Positions 50,531 to 59,189 of a stretch of DNA of 64,000 nucleotides are shown here, piece after piece (position 1 is the first letter of the stretch; every line of letters begins with the position of its first letter). The stretch is from assembly GCF_013106755.1 (NCBI RefSeq), contig NZ_WHPF01000010.1:98335-162334 (forward strand), in the 5' to 3' direction. The notes under the pieces are model-generated. The model saw nothing but the letters and a program-made list of their open reading frames with translations. It searched no databases and was not told the DNA's origin. Source of the stretch: Limnovirga soli. Its GTDB lineage: Bacteria; Bacteroidota; Bacteroidia; Chitinophagales; Chitinophagaceae. Both the position numbers and the translations under genes were made by a program.

Positions 50531-53500
50531 TTATGGTTTGTTGTTTATTTGATAACACTTTAACCAATCATTATTTACACCAATGAACACTAATTGCCTG
50601 TTGCCTGCAGTGGTTAAGGTTTGCATTGATTTTACATCTCCGTTTACAATTAAACCCGTTTGCGTATTTGCTACATTGGAAAAAACACCTTTACCTATAC
50701 CTTTTAAAAAGGTTCCATATGATGCATCATAACGGCCGGTGGAAATTTCTATCTGGTATTCATTACCTGCCAGCAACATATCAGTTTTACCATCTCCATC
50801 AATGTCTTTTATAAGCATTGCATTTACTGGTGCAAACTGCGCCTGTATTGGCAGTACGTGGTAAATGTATTTGCCAGACCCCGTATTTTCGAACCAGGCG
50901 CTGGCAGTGGTGTAGCATGTTAACCTTATGAGACCTGTTGTATCAATAGACTGTAATAGTTGCTGCATATTAATATTGGCATAATCTTCGTTTAAAAGAT
51001 ATTTCTTTTTTATGGCAAGCACCTCTTCTGCAAACTGCGTTCTGTCTATACCAGGAAATTCATCGTATTGCCCTTTTTTGTTTAACATGTAATATGCCGG
51101 AATAAGGTCGATAGAACCATTGCCATCGATATCCTTTGCATACAAATTATAAGGCCTTCCTTCGGCTATGCGGTATTTATTGTTTTGGCCTATATTACCA
51201 GCTACAATATCCATATCGCCATCATTATCCACATCAGCCACTTGTAAAGAACGCCAAAGGCCAGATTTATCCGAAACACCTTCCACTTTTGTTTGTTCCT
51301 GCAGTTTGCCTCCTGTATTTTTAAATAGCCTAATAGGCATCCATTCTCCACATAAAATCAGGTCGGGTAAATGATCGTTATTAAAATCTGTCCATACGGC
51401 AGCAGTTAACAAACCAGGATTCAATAGGCTGGCACAAACTGATTTTGTTACATCAGTAAATACGCCATTATTATTTTGTAAAATATAGCTACGTGGTGCA
51501 AGCGGATACATATTGGGCAATATGCGGCCACCCAGAAAAATATCCAAATCTCCATCGCCATCATAATCGGCTACGGATAATGCCTGTGCAATAAGGTGGA
51601 TTGAATCTGCAAATGCCTTTTCATTAAGTGTATATTGGGCATGTCCATCATTTAAATACAATCTTGGAATATTTAATGTAGAGCTGTTCCCATATTCGAG
51701 GCTGCCTTCGCTTATAAGTAAATCAAGGTCTTTATCGCCATCTGCATCAAATAATTCAGCAGCTATATCCTCACCAGTTTTTTCCTTTGCTATTAGATTT
51801 GTTGATTTAAAAGTGCCATTTTTTTGCTGTAAAAAAATACTGCCCGACTGGTAACTGGCGCCTCCAACAAATAGATCTGTTAACCCATCACCATTTACAT
51901 CTCCTGTTGTAATACACGGACCTAATTGCGAATACTTCTGGGGTAAAACACGCTGTATACCAAAATCGAAATAAGAATTTTCATTGTGCTTAAAGGTCAG
52001 ATTTACCGCTGTATTAACGTTTGTAAATAAGGGCATGTATGGCTTTTCACTAATAGAATCAGGTAAAACTGCATTTATATAACTAACCTGCAAAACCTGA
52101 TTTGCGTTTATTTGCTTTAACCATTGTACGTTTCCTCCAGGCCAGATTATTTTTAATGAATCTGCATACTGGGCATTTCCGATACCAAAATGAAGTGCAG
52201 AGGAAACAGAAGATAAATAACCCCTTGCCGGATATTGTTCTGCCATTTGTTCCTTACCATCTGCATAAAGTATTGCCTTTACACCAATTCCAAAATCATT
52301 GCCTGCTGTACCTTTTAGCTGTACATCAACAAAATTATGTACGCTATCTTTTATTGATTTACGTAATTCATTTTTCCAGATAAAGGCAGGCTGATTCATA
52401 TTATTCACTACCAAATCAAGATCACCATCATTGTCTAAATCAGCATAAGCAGCACCATGAGAAATGGAAGGTGATGCCAAACCGGCCGCCTCTGTACTAT
52501 TAGAAAATGTAAGATTGCCGTTATTATGATAGAAGTAGTTATTTATTTTGATACTGCCATATGCATCAAGGTCTTTGCGTAATGAAGTAACGCTGTTTTT
52601 ATCTTCTGTATTAGGGGCCATTTCGCCTTCAGCCATTGCAGCTTCTCCCCGGGAACTACGAAAAAAAAGAAAATCATTATTGGTAAGATCTTTTGCAATG
52701 CCATTGGTTATATGAACATCTTTCCAGCCATCGTTATCAAAATCGGCCATTAAAACACTCCAACTCCAATCAGTTTCGGAAATGCCTGAAAGTTGAGCTA
52801 TCTCACTAAAAAAAGGTTCTTTGGCATTATTTACCTCTCTGGTTCCATTATGCAATTGGAGCATATTACGCGTAAACTGCGGCTGATAACCGCCAAAATT
52901 TTGCTCCATTTCATAACGCTCCGGGTTTGATCCTGCAAACATGGTTTTTTTACGGTAATTGGTTTCCGGCATCATATCAAGCACTGCTATATCGGGCAAT
53001 CCATCATTATTCATATCTGCTGCATCAACACCCATACTATTATAGCTTTGGTGATAAATAGCATCAGCAATTATGTTGGTAAAACTGCCGTTTTTATTGT
53101 TCAGCCATAATAAATCGTTGCTTACAAAATCATTGGCCACATAAATATCTGGCCACCCATCCTCATTTAAATCACTTATACAAATACCCAGGCCATATCC
53201 ATTTTCTAAAATGCCAGCGTTAGTAGAAACTTCTTTATAATAAGGATGATCAGTTCCTGCTGCAACCCCTTCATTACGATATAATTTATCCGCAGCCATT
53301 AAACTGCCTTTTATATCTTTTACAACAATATCATTGGGCTGGTTTTGAAATACATTATGATTCATGAGGTACATATCCAGGTCTCCATCATTGTCATAAT
53401 CAAAAAAAGCAGCCTGAGTAGAAAAGCCATCATTATCTAGTCCATAGGCCGCAGCTTCTTCAGTAAACCTGAGGCCGGGATGGTTGATAAATAAAAGGTT

Positions 53501-53956
53501 CTTACGCTTTTGAGGATCACGGCTATGAGACACACATACATATATATCAGGCAACCCATCGTTATTAATATCAACAATACTTACTCCTGTGCCCCATGTA
53601 CTGGTGGTAATACCTGCCTTTTCAGAAATATCTTCAAAAGCAAAATTGCCCTTATTAATATATAGCTTGCTGCTTACCTGGCCACCCACAAAAAAAATAT
53701 CCTGTAATCCATCCTTATTAAAATCGGCCACGCCAACTCCAGAACCTATATAGATGTATTGGTTGCTTACAAAATTTACTGAATCACTTTCGGTAAGTGT
53801 ATTATTAAAATCAATATTACTGGTTGCAGCATCTACCAAACTAAATTGCAATCCCTCTTTGGTGCCCGTAACTTTTTCTTTACAGGAAACAATAAAAGAA
53901 AAAGCAAAAAAAATCAGTAAAGCTTTCTCAAAAACCTGCCTTATCATAATAAACAT
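50531..53956 (-). CDS. CRTAC1-like VCBS/FG-GAP repeat lipoprotein with ASPIC/UnbV domain
   Basis: About 1141 aa from the ATG at 53954-53956; a further ATG is at 53945-53947 and an in-frame TTG at 53972. Lipoprotein signal ending FIVSC. Repeated calcium-loop motifs of the type DxNxDGxxD (DFNKDGLQD, DINNDGLPD, DYDNDGDLD, DLNEDGWPD) mark FG-GAP/VCBS blades across most of the protein, and an ASPIC/UnbV domain near 560-650 contains PARGYLSSVSSALHFGIG. Expected to be a beta-propeller at the cell surface. It follows the haloperoxidase-like gene by 48 bp and is probably co-transcribed with it. Confidence 0.92.
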   Translation of the reverse strand: MFIMIRQVFEKALLIFFAFSFIVSCKEKVTGTKEGLQFSLVDAATSNIDFNNTLTESDSVNFVSNQYIYIGSGVGVADFNKDGLQDIFFVGGQVSSKLYINKGNFAFEDISEKAGITTSTWGTGVSIVDINNDGLPDIYVCVSHSRDPQKRKNLLFINHPGLRFTEEAAAYGLDNDGFSTQAAFFDYDNDGDLDMYLMNHNVFQNQPNDIVVKDIKGSLMAADKLYRNEGVAAGTDHPYYKEVSTNAGILENGYGLGICISDLNEDGWPDIYVANDFVSNDLLWLNNKNGSFTNIIADAIYHQSYNSMGVDAADMNNDGLPDIAVLDMMPETNYRKKTMFAGSNPERYEMEQNFGGYQPQFTRNMLQLHNGTREVNNAKEPFFSEIAQLSGISETDWSWSVLMADFDNDGWKDVHITNGIAKDLTNNDFLFFRSSRGEAAMAEGEMAPNTEDKNSVTSLRKDLDAYGSIKINNYFYHNNGNLTFSNSTEAAGLASPSISHGAAYADLDNDGDLDLVVNNMNQPAFIWKNELRKSIKDSVHNFVDVQLKGTAGNDFGIGVKAILYADGKEQMAEQYPARGYLSSVSSALHFGIGNAQYADSLKIIWPGGNVQWLKQINANQVLQVSYINAVLPDSISEKPYMPLFTNVNTAVNLTFKHNENSYFDFGIQRVLPQKYSQLGPCITTGDVNGDGLTDLFVGGASYQSGSIFLQQKNGTFKSTNLIAKEKTGEDIAAELFDADGDKDLDLLISEGSLEYGNSSTLNIPRLYLNDGHAQYTLNEKAFADSIHLIAQALSVADYDGDGDLDIFLGGRILPNMYPLAPRSYILQNNNGVFTDVTKSVCASLLNPGLLTAAVWTDFNNDHLPDLILCGEWMPIRLFKNTGGKLQEQTKVEGVSDKSGLWRSLQVADVDNDGDMDIVAGNIGQNNKYRIAEGRPYNLYAKDIDGNGSIDLIPAYYMLNKKGQYDEFPGIDRTQFAEEVLAIKKKYLLNEDYANINMQQLLQSIDTTGLIRLTCYTTASAWFENTGSGKYIYHVLPIQAQFAPVNAMLIKDIDGDGKTDMLLAGNEYQIEISTGRYDASYGTFLKGIGKGVFSNVANTQTGLIVNGDVKSMQTLTTAGNRQLVFIGVNNDWLKCYQINNKP

Positions 53957-54004
53957 GATAGTAATAATTTTCAATGAAATAAAATTGTAACGAAAAAATA
54001 CTGC

Positions 54005-55348
54005 CTATTCAAACCGCATTTTATGCAAAACCCACTCTCCTACTTTTGTGCCCTGAAATTGCCCATTTTCTATTGCATCCATAAAATGAATACCACCATA
54101 AAATCTGGAAATACCAGCCTCGGCAGCAGCTTGTTTAAATGAGGTAAATGATCTTGACGGCAAGCCATAAGTGGTTTCCACGGTATCTGTATAAGCAAAA
54201 CTATCACCAAAAAAATGAGTGAGAATAGTTGCTGAGGATGATGAAATAGTAGAATGTCCGCTTAGGTATTCCGGAAATGGTGGTGTTTGTAAAAAGGGTG
54301 TCCATAAAGGATCTATCAGCTTTCTTATGGCCGTTTCCGGACGTATTCGGTTACTTCGGTATTTTTCATCCCAACAACACATAAATGCATCCATTAATCC
54401 TACAGAAACCGATGTGTAAATCTGCATCGTTTCATTAAATGATTTTTTTGATTGTAAACAGGCAATTCCCGTAATACCCAACCAATGTGCACCCGGAGAA
54501 ATTTTCTTATTCCCGTATTGCAAATGCCCTTCATCCTGCACTGCAAATGGATTACAATCCCAAAATGCGGCCACCATTTTTTGCGAATCAGTTAAGTTAT
54601 GTGCAGTAGTAAAAACTGCTTCTGTAATACCATAAAAAGCAGATTCCTTTTTACTGCTATATGCAACCGGTGGTGCCGGTTTAAACTGTGCGGCCGAGTC
54701 TAAAGTAAAAGGCCTAACTGTATTAAAATTTGGTTCTACAGCAGCCATAAAAGCAGGTGGAGTTGGATACCAACTGCCTTCCTTTTCCACAGGCGTATAC
54801 CTGGGCAAATTGCTTATTTTATTATACCCATCGGCCTTGGCATAGGCAAGTATTTGTTTGGAAATTAATTGCGCATATTGCATGGACTTATCCATTACTT
54901 CATCTGCAATACCAATGCCTTTACAAGAGTCTACAAAGCGTTGTTCATATGGTTCCAGCATATTACCTGATGGCTGCATTTTTTTTGCAGTTTCGTACAT
55001 AGCCAATAAAGCAGCTACCTGATAGGAATAGCCCGTGATTGTATCCGGCTTTTGAAAATCCGGATAACCATTTAATATTCCATGCATCGATGCCTTGCTG
55101 CTGTCATGTTCTGCAACAATTTCGTAACCTGCTAATGTGGTATACGAAAAAAAACGGGCTGCCAGCGGCGGATTGGTAATATCGTGAATCATTATATCCG
55201 TCATTTGCGCTATTACATGACTAATGTCTGTGCTTTGCAAAGGCGCAATTTCTTTATTAGGCTTACACGAATTGGCCACCAGCATATACGTTATCATTCC
55301 TGATAGAACTACTACCGATGCAATTTTTTTTGATACTGAAATACCCAT
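54005..55348 (-). CDS. Vanadium-dependent haloperoxidase-like lipoprotein (PAP2 superfamily)
   Basis: 447 aa. Lipoprotein-type signal ending NSC (MITYMLVANSC). The vanadate/phosphate site of PAP2 enzymes is visible: YRSNRIRPETAIRK (Arg-Pro), FPEYLSGHSTISSSSA (SGH) and SRFYGGIHFMDAIENG (SR...G.H...D). These residues hold vanadate in haloperoxidases and phosphate in acid phosphatases; I cannot tell which activity applies. It is encoded between two CRTAC1-like lipoprotein genes, an arrangement seen repeatedly in Bacteroidota as far as I know. Possible action on surface or dietary polyphosphates or halides is inference. Confidence 0.9.
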   Translation of the reverse strand: MGISVSKKIASVVVLSGMITYMLVANSCKPNKEIAPLQSTDISHVIAQMTDIMIHDITNPPLAARFFSYTTLAGYEIVAEHDSSKASMHGILNGYPDFQKPDTITGYSYQVAALLAMYETAKKMQPSGNMLEPYEQRFVDSCKGIGIADEVMDKSMQYAQLISKQILAYAKADGYNKISNLPRYTPVEKEGSWYPTPPAFMAAVEPNFNTVRPFTLDSAAQFKPAPPVAYSSKKESAFYGITEAVFTTAHNLTDSQKMVAAFWDCNPFAVQDEGHLQYGNKKISPGAHWLGITGIACLQSKKSFNETMQIYTSVSVGLMDAFMCCWDEKYRSNRIRPETAIRKLIDPLWTPFLQTPPFPEYLSGHSTISSSSATILTHFFGDSFAYTDTVETTYGLPSRSFTSFKQAAAEAGISRFYGGIHFMDAIENGQFQGTKVGEWVLHKMRFE

Positions 55349-55423
55349 AACACAATAATTATGAAGAGTGATCTTATTAATGTTTAATTTTTAACCCAGC
55401 TACAACACAGTATTAAACTTTAC

Positions 55424-55535
55424 TTGCGTCGCACTCTTGTACTTTCAGGCTATATGGCAGCTTTTTGTTTTACTGATTTACAATTACAATGCTGCCACAG
55501 AGGAAGAACCCTGAACCGAGCGTGGCAAGTAAAGC
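55424..55535. repeat. Chimeric repeat pair: one standard arm, one variant-core arm
   Basis: Left arm TTGCGTCGCACTCTTGTAC at 55424-55442 faces a right arm of the other core type, 55509-55535 (the reverse of GCTTTACTTGCCACGCTCGG and TTCAGGG). The two cores differ while the GCTTTACTTGC flank is shared. Confidence 0.9.
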
Positions 55536-55567
55536 TCAATTAATAATCAGAAAGCTGGTAACAAAAA

Positions 55568-58500
55568 CTATGGCAACCTGTAAGCCTTTACGCCAGCCTG
55601 ATTAATACCAAACAACAATTGATTATTAATGGAAACCACACTACGCACATCTCCTTTTAGGTGAAAACCGCTCTGTTGTTGGTTTACATAGGTAAACCCA
55701 CCATTACCATTGCCTTGCAGCAATACGCCATAGTTGGCATCGTATTTTCCAAAACGCAAACGGGCATGGTTGTTATTGCCACAAAGCAGCAAGTCTGTTT
55801 TACCATCTTTATTATAATCAATAGGGGTTATTGTAAACACGGGTGAGAACTGTGCCTGTACCGGCAAATCTTTTTCGGCAAACTTACCATCTGCCCCCAT
55901 TTGAAAATAAGCGGTTTTAAAATAATTGGCTTGCAGGTGCTTTACATCCTTCATTTCTTCCTCACTAAAAATATCTTTCATAGTGGCATCGGCATAACTT
56001 TTATAATCGGTAAAGCGTGTGCGCATCATGCTCATTTGGTCTAGCAATTCATCCCTGCTTACATAAGGGTAACTCTTGTGTTGTATATAAAAGCAAAGCA
56101 TAGGATCGATTGCACCGTTATTATCAAAGTCTTTATAAAACAACTCAGCCGGCTCTTCATCAGTAGCAGTGCATTGTGTATTTAAACCTGCATTACCAAT
56201 TATAAGATCCTGTTTGCCATCGCCATTCATATCTGCCACCTGTAATTTGTTCCACCATCCGCTGTATTCCTTTGCAAAATAGTCTTTGGTTTTATTTTCA
56301 AATTTTCCGTTCACGTTTCCATAAACAGTTACCGGCATCCATTCGCCAACCACTATCAGATCATTTTTCTTATCGTTATTAATATCTATCCAGGCCGCAT
56401 CTGTAATCATACCGGCATTTTGCAAAGCTGGTGCAAGGGTTGCAGTTTGATCAGTAAAATGCCCTTTGCCATCGTTTAAAAGCAAATAGCTTTGAGGTAT
56501 TTCAGGGTATACACCCGGTATGTTTCTGCCTCCAACAAAAAAGTCGGTATTCCCATCTCCATTAATATCTGCTGGTTTAACACAAGCCTTACTACATAAC
56601 ATGGCGGGTAAGGCATTTGCCGTTTTGGTAAAATTGCCTTTGCCATCATTTAAATACAGCCTATCCTGCAAAAGGGCATCATTGGCGGCATAATTATGAT
56701 AACCACCGCTGGCTACATACAAATCAGCAAAACCGTCTTTATTTACATCTGCAAAAACTGCATCGGCATCTTCGCATAATTTATCTGCTTCAAATGCAGC
56801 CTGAGGTTTAAGCGTAAATTGACCGTTTTTTTGCTGAATATATAATTCACCAGCTTTACCGCTACCGGCACCGGCATAAATATCTTCCAAACCATCGCCA
56901 TTAACATCTGCTTTAACCAAACAGGGACCACTAAAAGAAAGTGGACTTACCAATAAAGGCTGTCTTTTAAAATCGTTTATGCTGTTTGTTGCATTGGTAT
57001 AGTTTAGAGGTGACTTCACTTCTTCAAAAATAGGTTTCTCAGGTGCCTGCGGCTTGAATTTTTCAACAGCATCATTCTCGTTTAATGTTAACAGCTGATT
57101 GGTGGTTACATTGGAAAGAATCTGTTGTTTACCATTAAGCCAAATGATTTTAAGTGAATCAATTTTTTCATCTTTTCCAGTACCAAAATGCAGGATGGCA
57201 GATACGGTAGACTGATAACCGCGTGCCGGCATTTGTTCCTGGTATTGTACCTGGGATTTATTGTATAAAAATACTTTAGCGCCTAAGCCATTAGTATTTT
57301 TATCATTACCATTTAACTTAATATTCAGGTAATGATTTTGGGTATTAGCACCTGCTTCGTTTCTAAATATAAAAGCAGGTTGGTTAACATTGTTTACTAT
57401 TAAATCAAGGTCACCATCGTTATCCAAATCGGCATAGGCGGCCCCATTACTGTTAGAAGCGGTATCAATACCCCATGCATTGCCTATATTAGAGAAAGTG
57501 AGGTTGCCATTATTTTTAAATAAATAATTTTTTACATTGGAAGCAGGCATTTTTTGTAAAATATCCAATACATCTTCCCGCATTAAACGGCCTTTGGCCT
57601 GTACATAATCATTCATATACTTCAGAAAATCCATATTGGTAAAGTCCCGGGTATAACCATTGGTTATGTACAAGTCTTTCCATCCATCATTATCATAATC
57701 GGCAAATAAAGGTGCCCAGCTCCAATCGGTATTAGATATACCTGCCAGCTGGCCAATTTCGCTAAAAGTACCATCGCCATTATTTAGCTGCAGCATATTG
57801 CGCATATACTGGTAATAAAATCCTGATTTTACAGTAATATCAAATTTTTCATAGTTATCGGGGGCAAATAATAGTTTTTGTCTTTTATTGTCTTCGGGTA
57901 ACATATCTAATACAAAAATATCGGGCAGGCCATCGTTGTTTATATCGGCAACATTATTACCCATCGACGATTTTGAAGTATGTCCAAGGGCTGATTGTAT
58001 TTTATTAGTAAATGTGCCATTTTTATTATTGATGTACATATAATCCGGTACCATATAATCATTGGCAATATAAATATCCTGCCAGCCATCGCCATCCAAA
58101 TCGGCAATACCGGCACCGAGCCCATAGGTTAATACAGAGCTGTTTAGCCCGGCTTTGGAAGTTATATCCTCAAAATGGTTATTGTTATTCTGTAATAGTT
58201 TTACACCAATATTTTTATCGTGTTGTTGCAATAAAGCTGCGGTACTTGCTTCATCTAAAACAGGTAGGTTGTTGGGGTTATGGTTTAGGGCAAACATATC
58301 CAAATCGCCATCCTTATCATAATCAAAAAAGAAAGCCTGGGTTGAGTAAGAAGAATCTGCTAAGCCATAGGCTGCAGCTTCCTCATTAAAATGGGGCACG
58401 CCTCCATTATCGTTGCCTTTATTTATAAATAGCTGGTTAATACGGTTTTCACCCCGCACTTTTCCTGAATAACAAACATAAATATCCGGTTTTCCATCTC

Positions 58501-58891
58501 CATTTATATCGGCAATAGTTACGCCAGTTCTCCACGGAACCGGGCGGTTGGCTACACCAGCAGAAACAGTAATATCTTCAAACTGCATGTGGCCACGATT
58601 GAGATAAAGCTTATTATCGCTCATATTTCCGGTAAAATATATATCCTGTAAACCATCTTCGTTTAAATCGCCAATGGCCACGCCGGCACCATTGTAAAAA
58701 TATTCGTACATCAGTACATTGGTATTAAGGCCTTCATTGAGGGTGTTGGCAAAGGTTACATGTGTACTATCTGGAGAAAGCAATGTAAATAATGGTTTAC
58801 CGGCTGCTGTTTCTTTGCCATCATTTCCGTTTTGGGAGCAAGAGGCTAAAACAAGTAATAAAAACAATAAGATGGAAGTAGAGCTCCGCAT
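55568..58891 (-). CDS. CRTAC1-like VCBS/FG-GAP repeat lipoprotein with ASPIC/UnbV domain, second copy
   Basis: About 1107 aa from the ATG at 58889-58891; an in-frame TTG lies at 58921. Lipoprotein signal LFLLLVLASC. Like the gene at 50531 it has many DxNxDGxxD loops (DLNEDGLQD, DINGDGKPD, DYDKDGDLD, DVNKDGFAD), and the ASPIC-like stretch PARGYQSTVSAILHFGTG near 555-575. It is related but not identical to the 50531 gene, so the pair arose by an old duplication. It lies downstream of susC-susD, separated by a strong palindromic hairpin and repeats, and upstream of the haloperoxidase gene. Likely displayed at the outer surface. Confidence 0.92.
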   Translation of the reverse strand: MRSSTSILLFLLLVLASCSQNGNDGKETAAGKPLFTLLSPDSTHVTFANTLNEGLNTNVLMYEYFYNGAGVAIGDLNEDGLQDIYFTGNMSDNKLYLNRGHMQFEDITVSAGVANRPVPWRTGVTIADINGDGKPDIYVCYSGKVRGENRINQLFINKGNDNGGVPHFNEEAAAYGLADSSYSTQAFFFDYDKDGDLDMFALNHNPNNLPVLDEASTAALLQQHDKNIGVKLLQNNNNHFEDITSKAGLNSSVLTYGLGAGIADLDGDGWQDIYIANDYMVPDYMYINNKNGTFTNKIQSALGHTSKSSMGNNVADINNDGLPDIFVLDMLPEDNKRQKLLFAPDNYEKFDITVKSGFYYQYMRNMLQLNNGDGTFSEIGQLAGISNTDWSWAPLFADYDNDGWKDLYITNGYTRDFTNMDFLKYMNDYVQAKGRLMREDVLDILQKMPASNVKNYLFKNNGNLTFSNIGNAWGIDTASNSNGAAYADLDNDGDLDLIVNNVNQPAFIFRNEAGANTQNHYLNIKLNGNDKNTNGLGAKVFLYNKSQVQYQEQMPARGYQSTVSAILHFGTGKDEKIDSLKIIWLNGKQQILSNVTTNQLLTLNENDAVEKFKPQAPEKPIFEEVKSPLNYTNATNSINDFKRQPLLVSPLSFSGPCLVKADVNGDGLEDIYAGAGSGKAGELYIQQKNGQFTLKPQAAFEADKLCEDADAVFADVNKDGFADLYVASGGYHNYAANDALLQDRLYLNDGKGNFTKTANALPAMLCSKACVKPADINGDGNTDFFVGGRNIPGVYPEIPQSYLLLNDGKGHFTDQTATLAPALQNAGMITDAAWIDINNDKKNDLIVVGEWMPVTVYGNVNGKFENKTKDYFAKEYSGWWNKLQVADMNGDGKQDLIIGNAGLNTQCTATDEEPAELFYKDFDNNGAIDPMLCFYIQHKSYPYVSRDELLDQMSMMRTRFTDYKSYADATMKDIFSEEEMKDVKHLQANYFKTAYFQMGADGKFAEKDLPVQAQFSPVFTITPIDYNKDGKTDLLLCGNNNHARLRFGKYDANYGVLLQGNGNGGFTYVNQQQSGFHLKGDVRSVVSINNQLLFGINQAGVKAYRLP

Positions 58892-58919
58892 GAATTCATA
58901 TTTAGAACGTAAATAAAAC

Positions 58920-58951
58920 AACTATGCCAGTATAAATATACTGGCATAGTT
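58920..58951 (-). terminator. 32-bp perfect palindrome upstream of the second VCBS gene
   Basis: AACTATGCCAGTATA and TATACTGGCATAGTT pair perfectly around 2 nt; on the minus strand GTTTTATTT follows. It can end the susC-susD transcript or attenuate read-through into the VCBS gene 28 bp on. Confidence 0.6.
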
Positions 58952-59025
58952 GATAATTATCACTAAAAATAATAAGATAAACCTATGCTATTGTTGCCAG
59001 ACTTTTTTTTAACAAATCAACATCC

Positions 59026-59141
59026 TTGCGTCGCACTCTTGTACGTTTAGCCCTTTATTCATCCAATGTTCTATGGGTTGTTTACGTATCTTCTTTTTTG
59101 CTTAGTCGCCTTTTGTTATAATGTACAAGAGTGCGACGCAA
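59026..59141. repeat. Dispersed GTCGCAC repeat, inverted pair
   Basis: Left arm TTGCGTCGCACTCTTGTAC at 59026-59044 and right arm GTACAAGAGTGCGACGCAA at 59123-59141. Outer flanks are ACATCC and CGGGTG, which extend the pairing, then TTTGCCTGGCCAATA. Confidence 0.92.
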
Positions 59142-59189
59142 CGGGTGTTTAATTAATAACTTTTTGCCTGGCCAATATTGCCCTATCTG

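Noticed and set aside
2331..59141. The dispersed repeats as CRISPR arrays
   Set aside because: Copies are kilobases apart or in inverted pairs, not direct repeats with regular spacers, and no cas genes are present.
2331..59141. The dispersed repeats as simple transcription terminators
   Set aside because: They lack T tracts, occur in divergent promoter regions as often as at gene ends, and lie inside operons; several genes have separate good terminators beside them.
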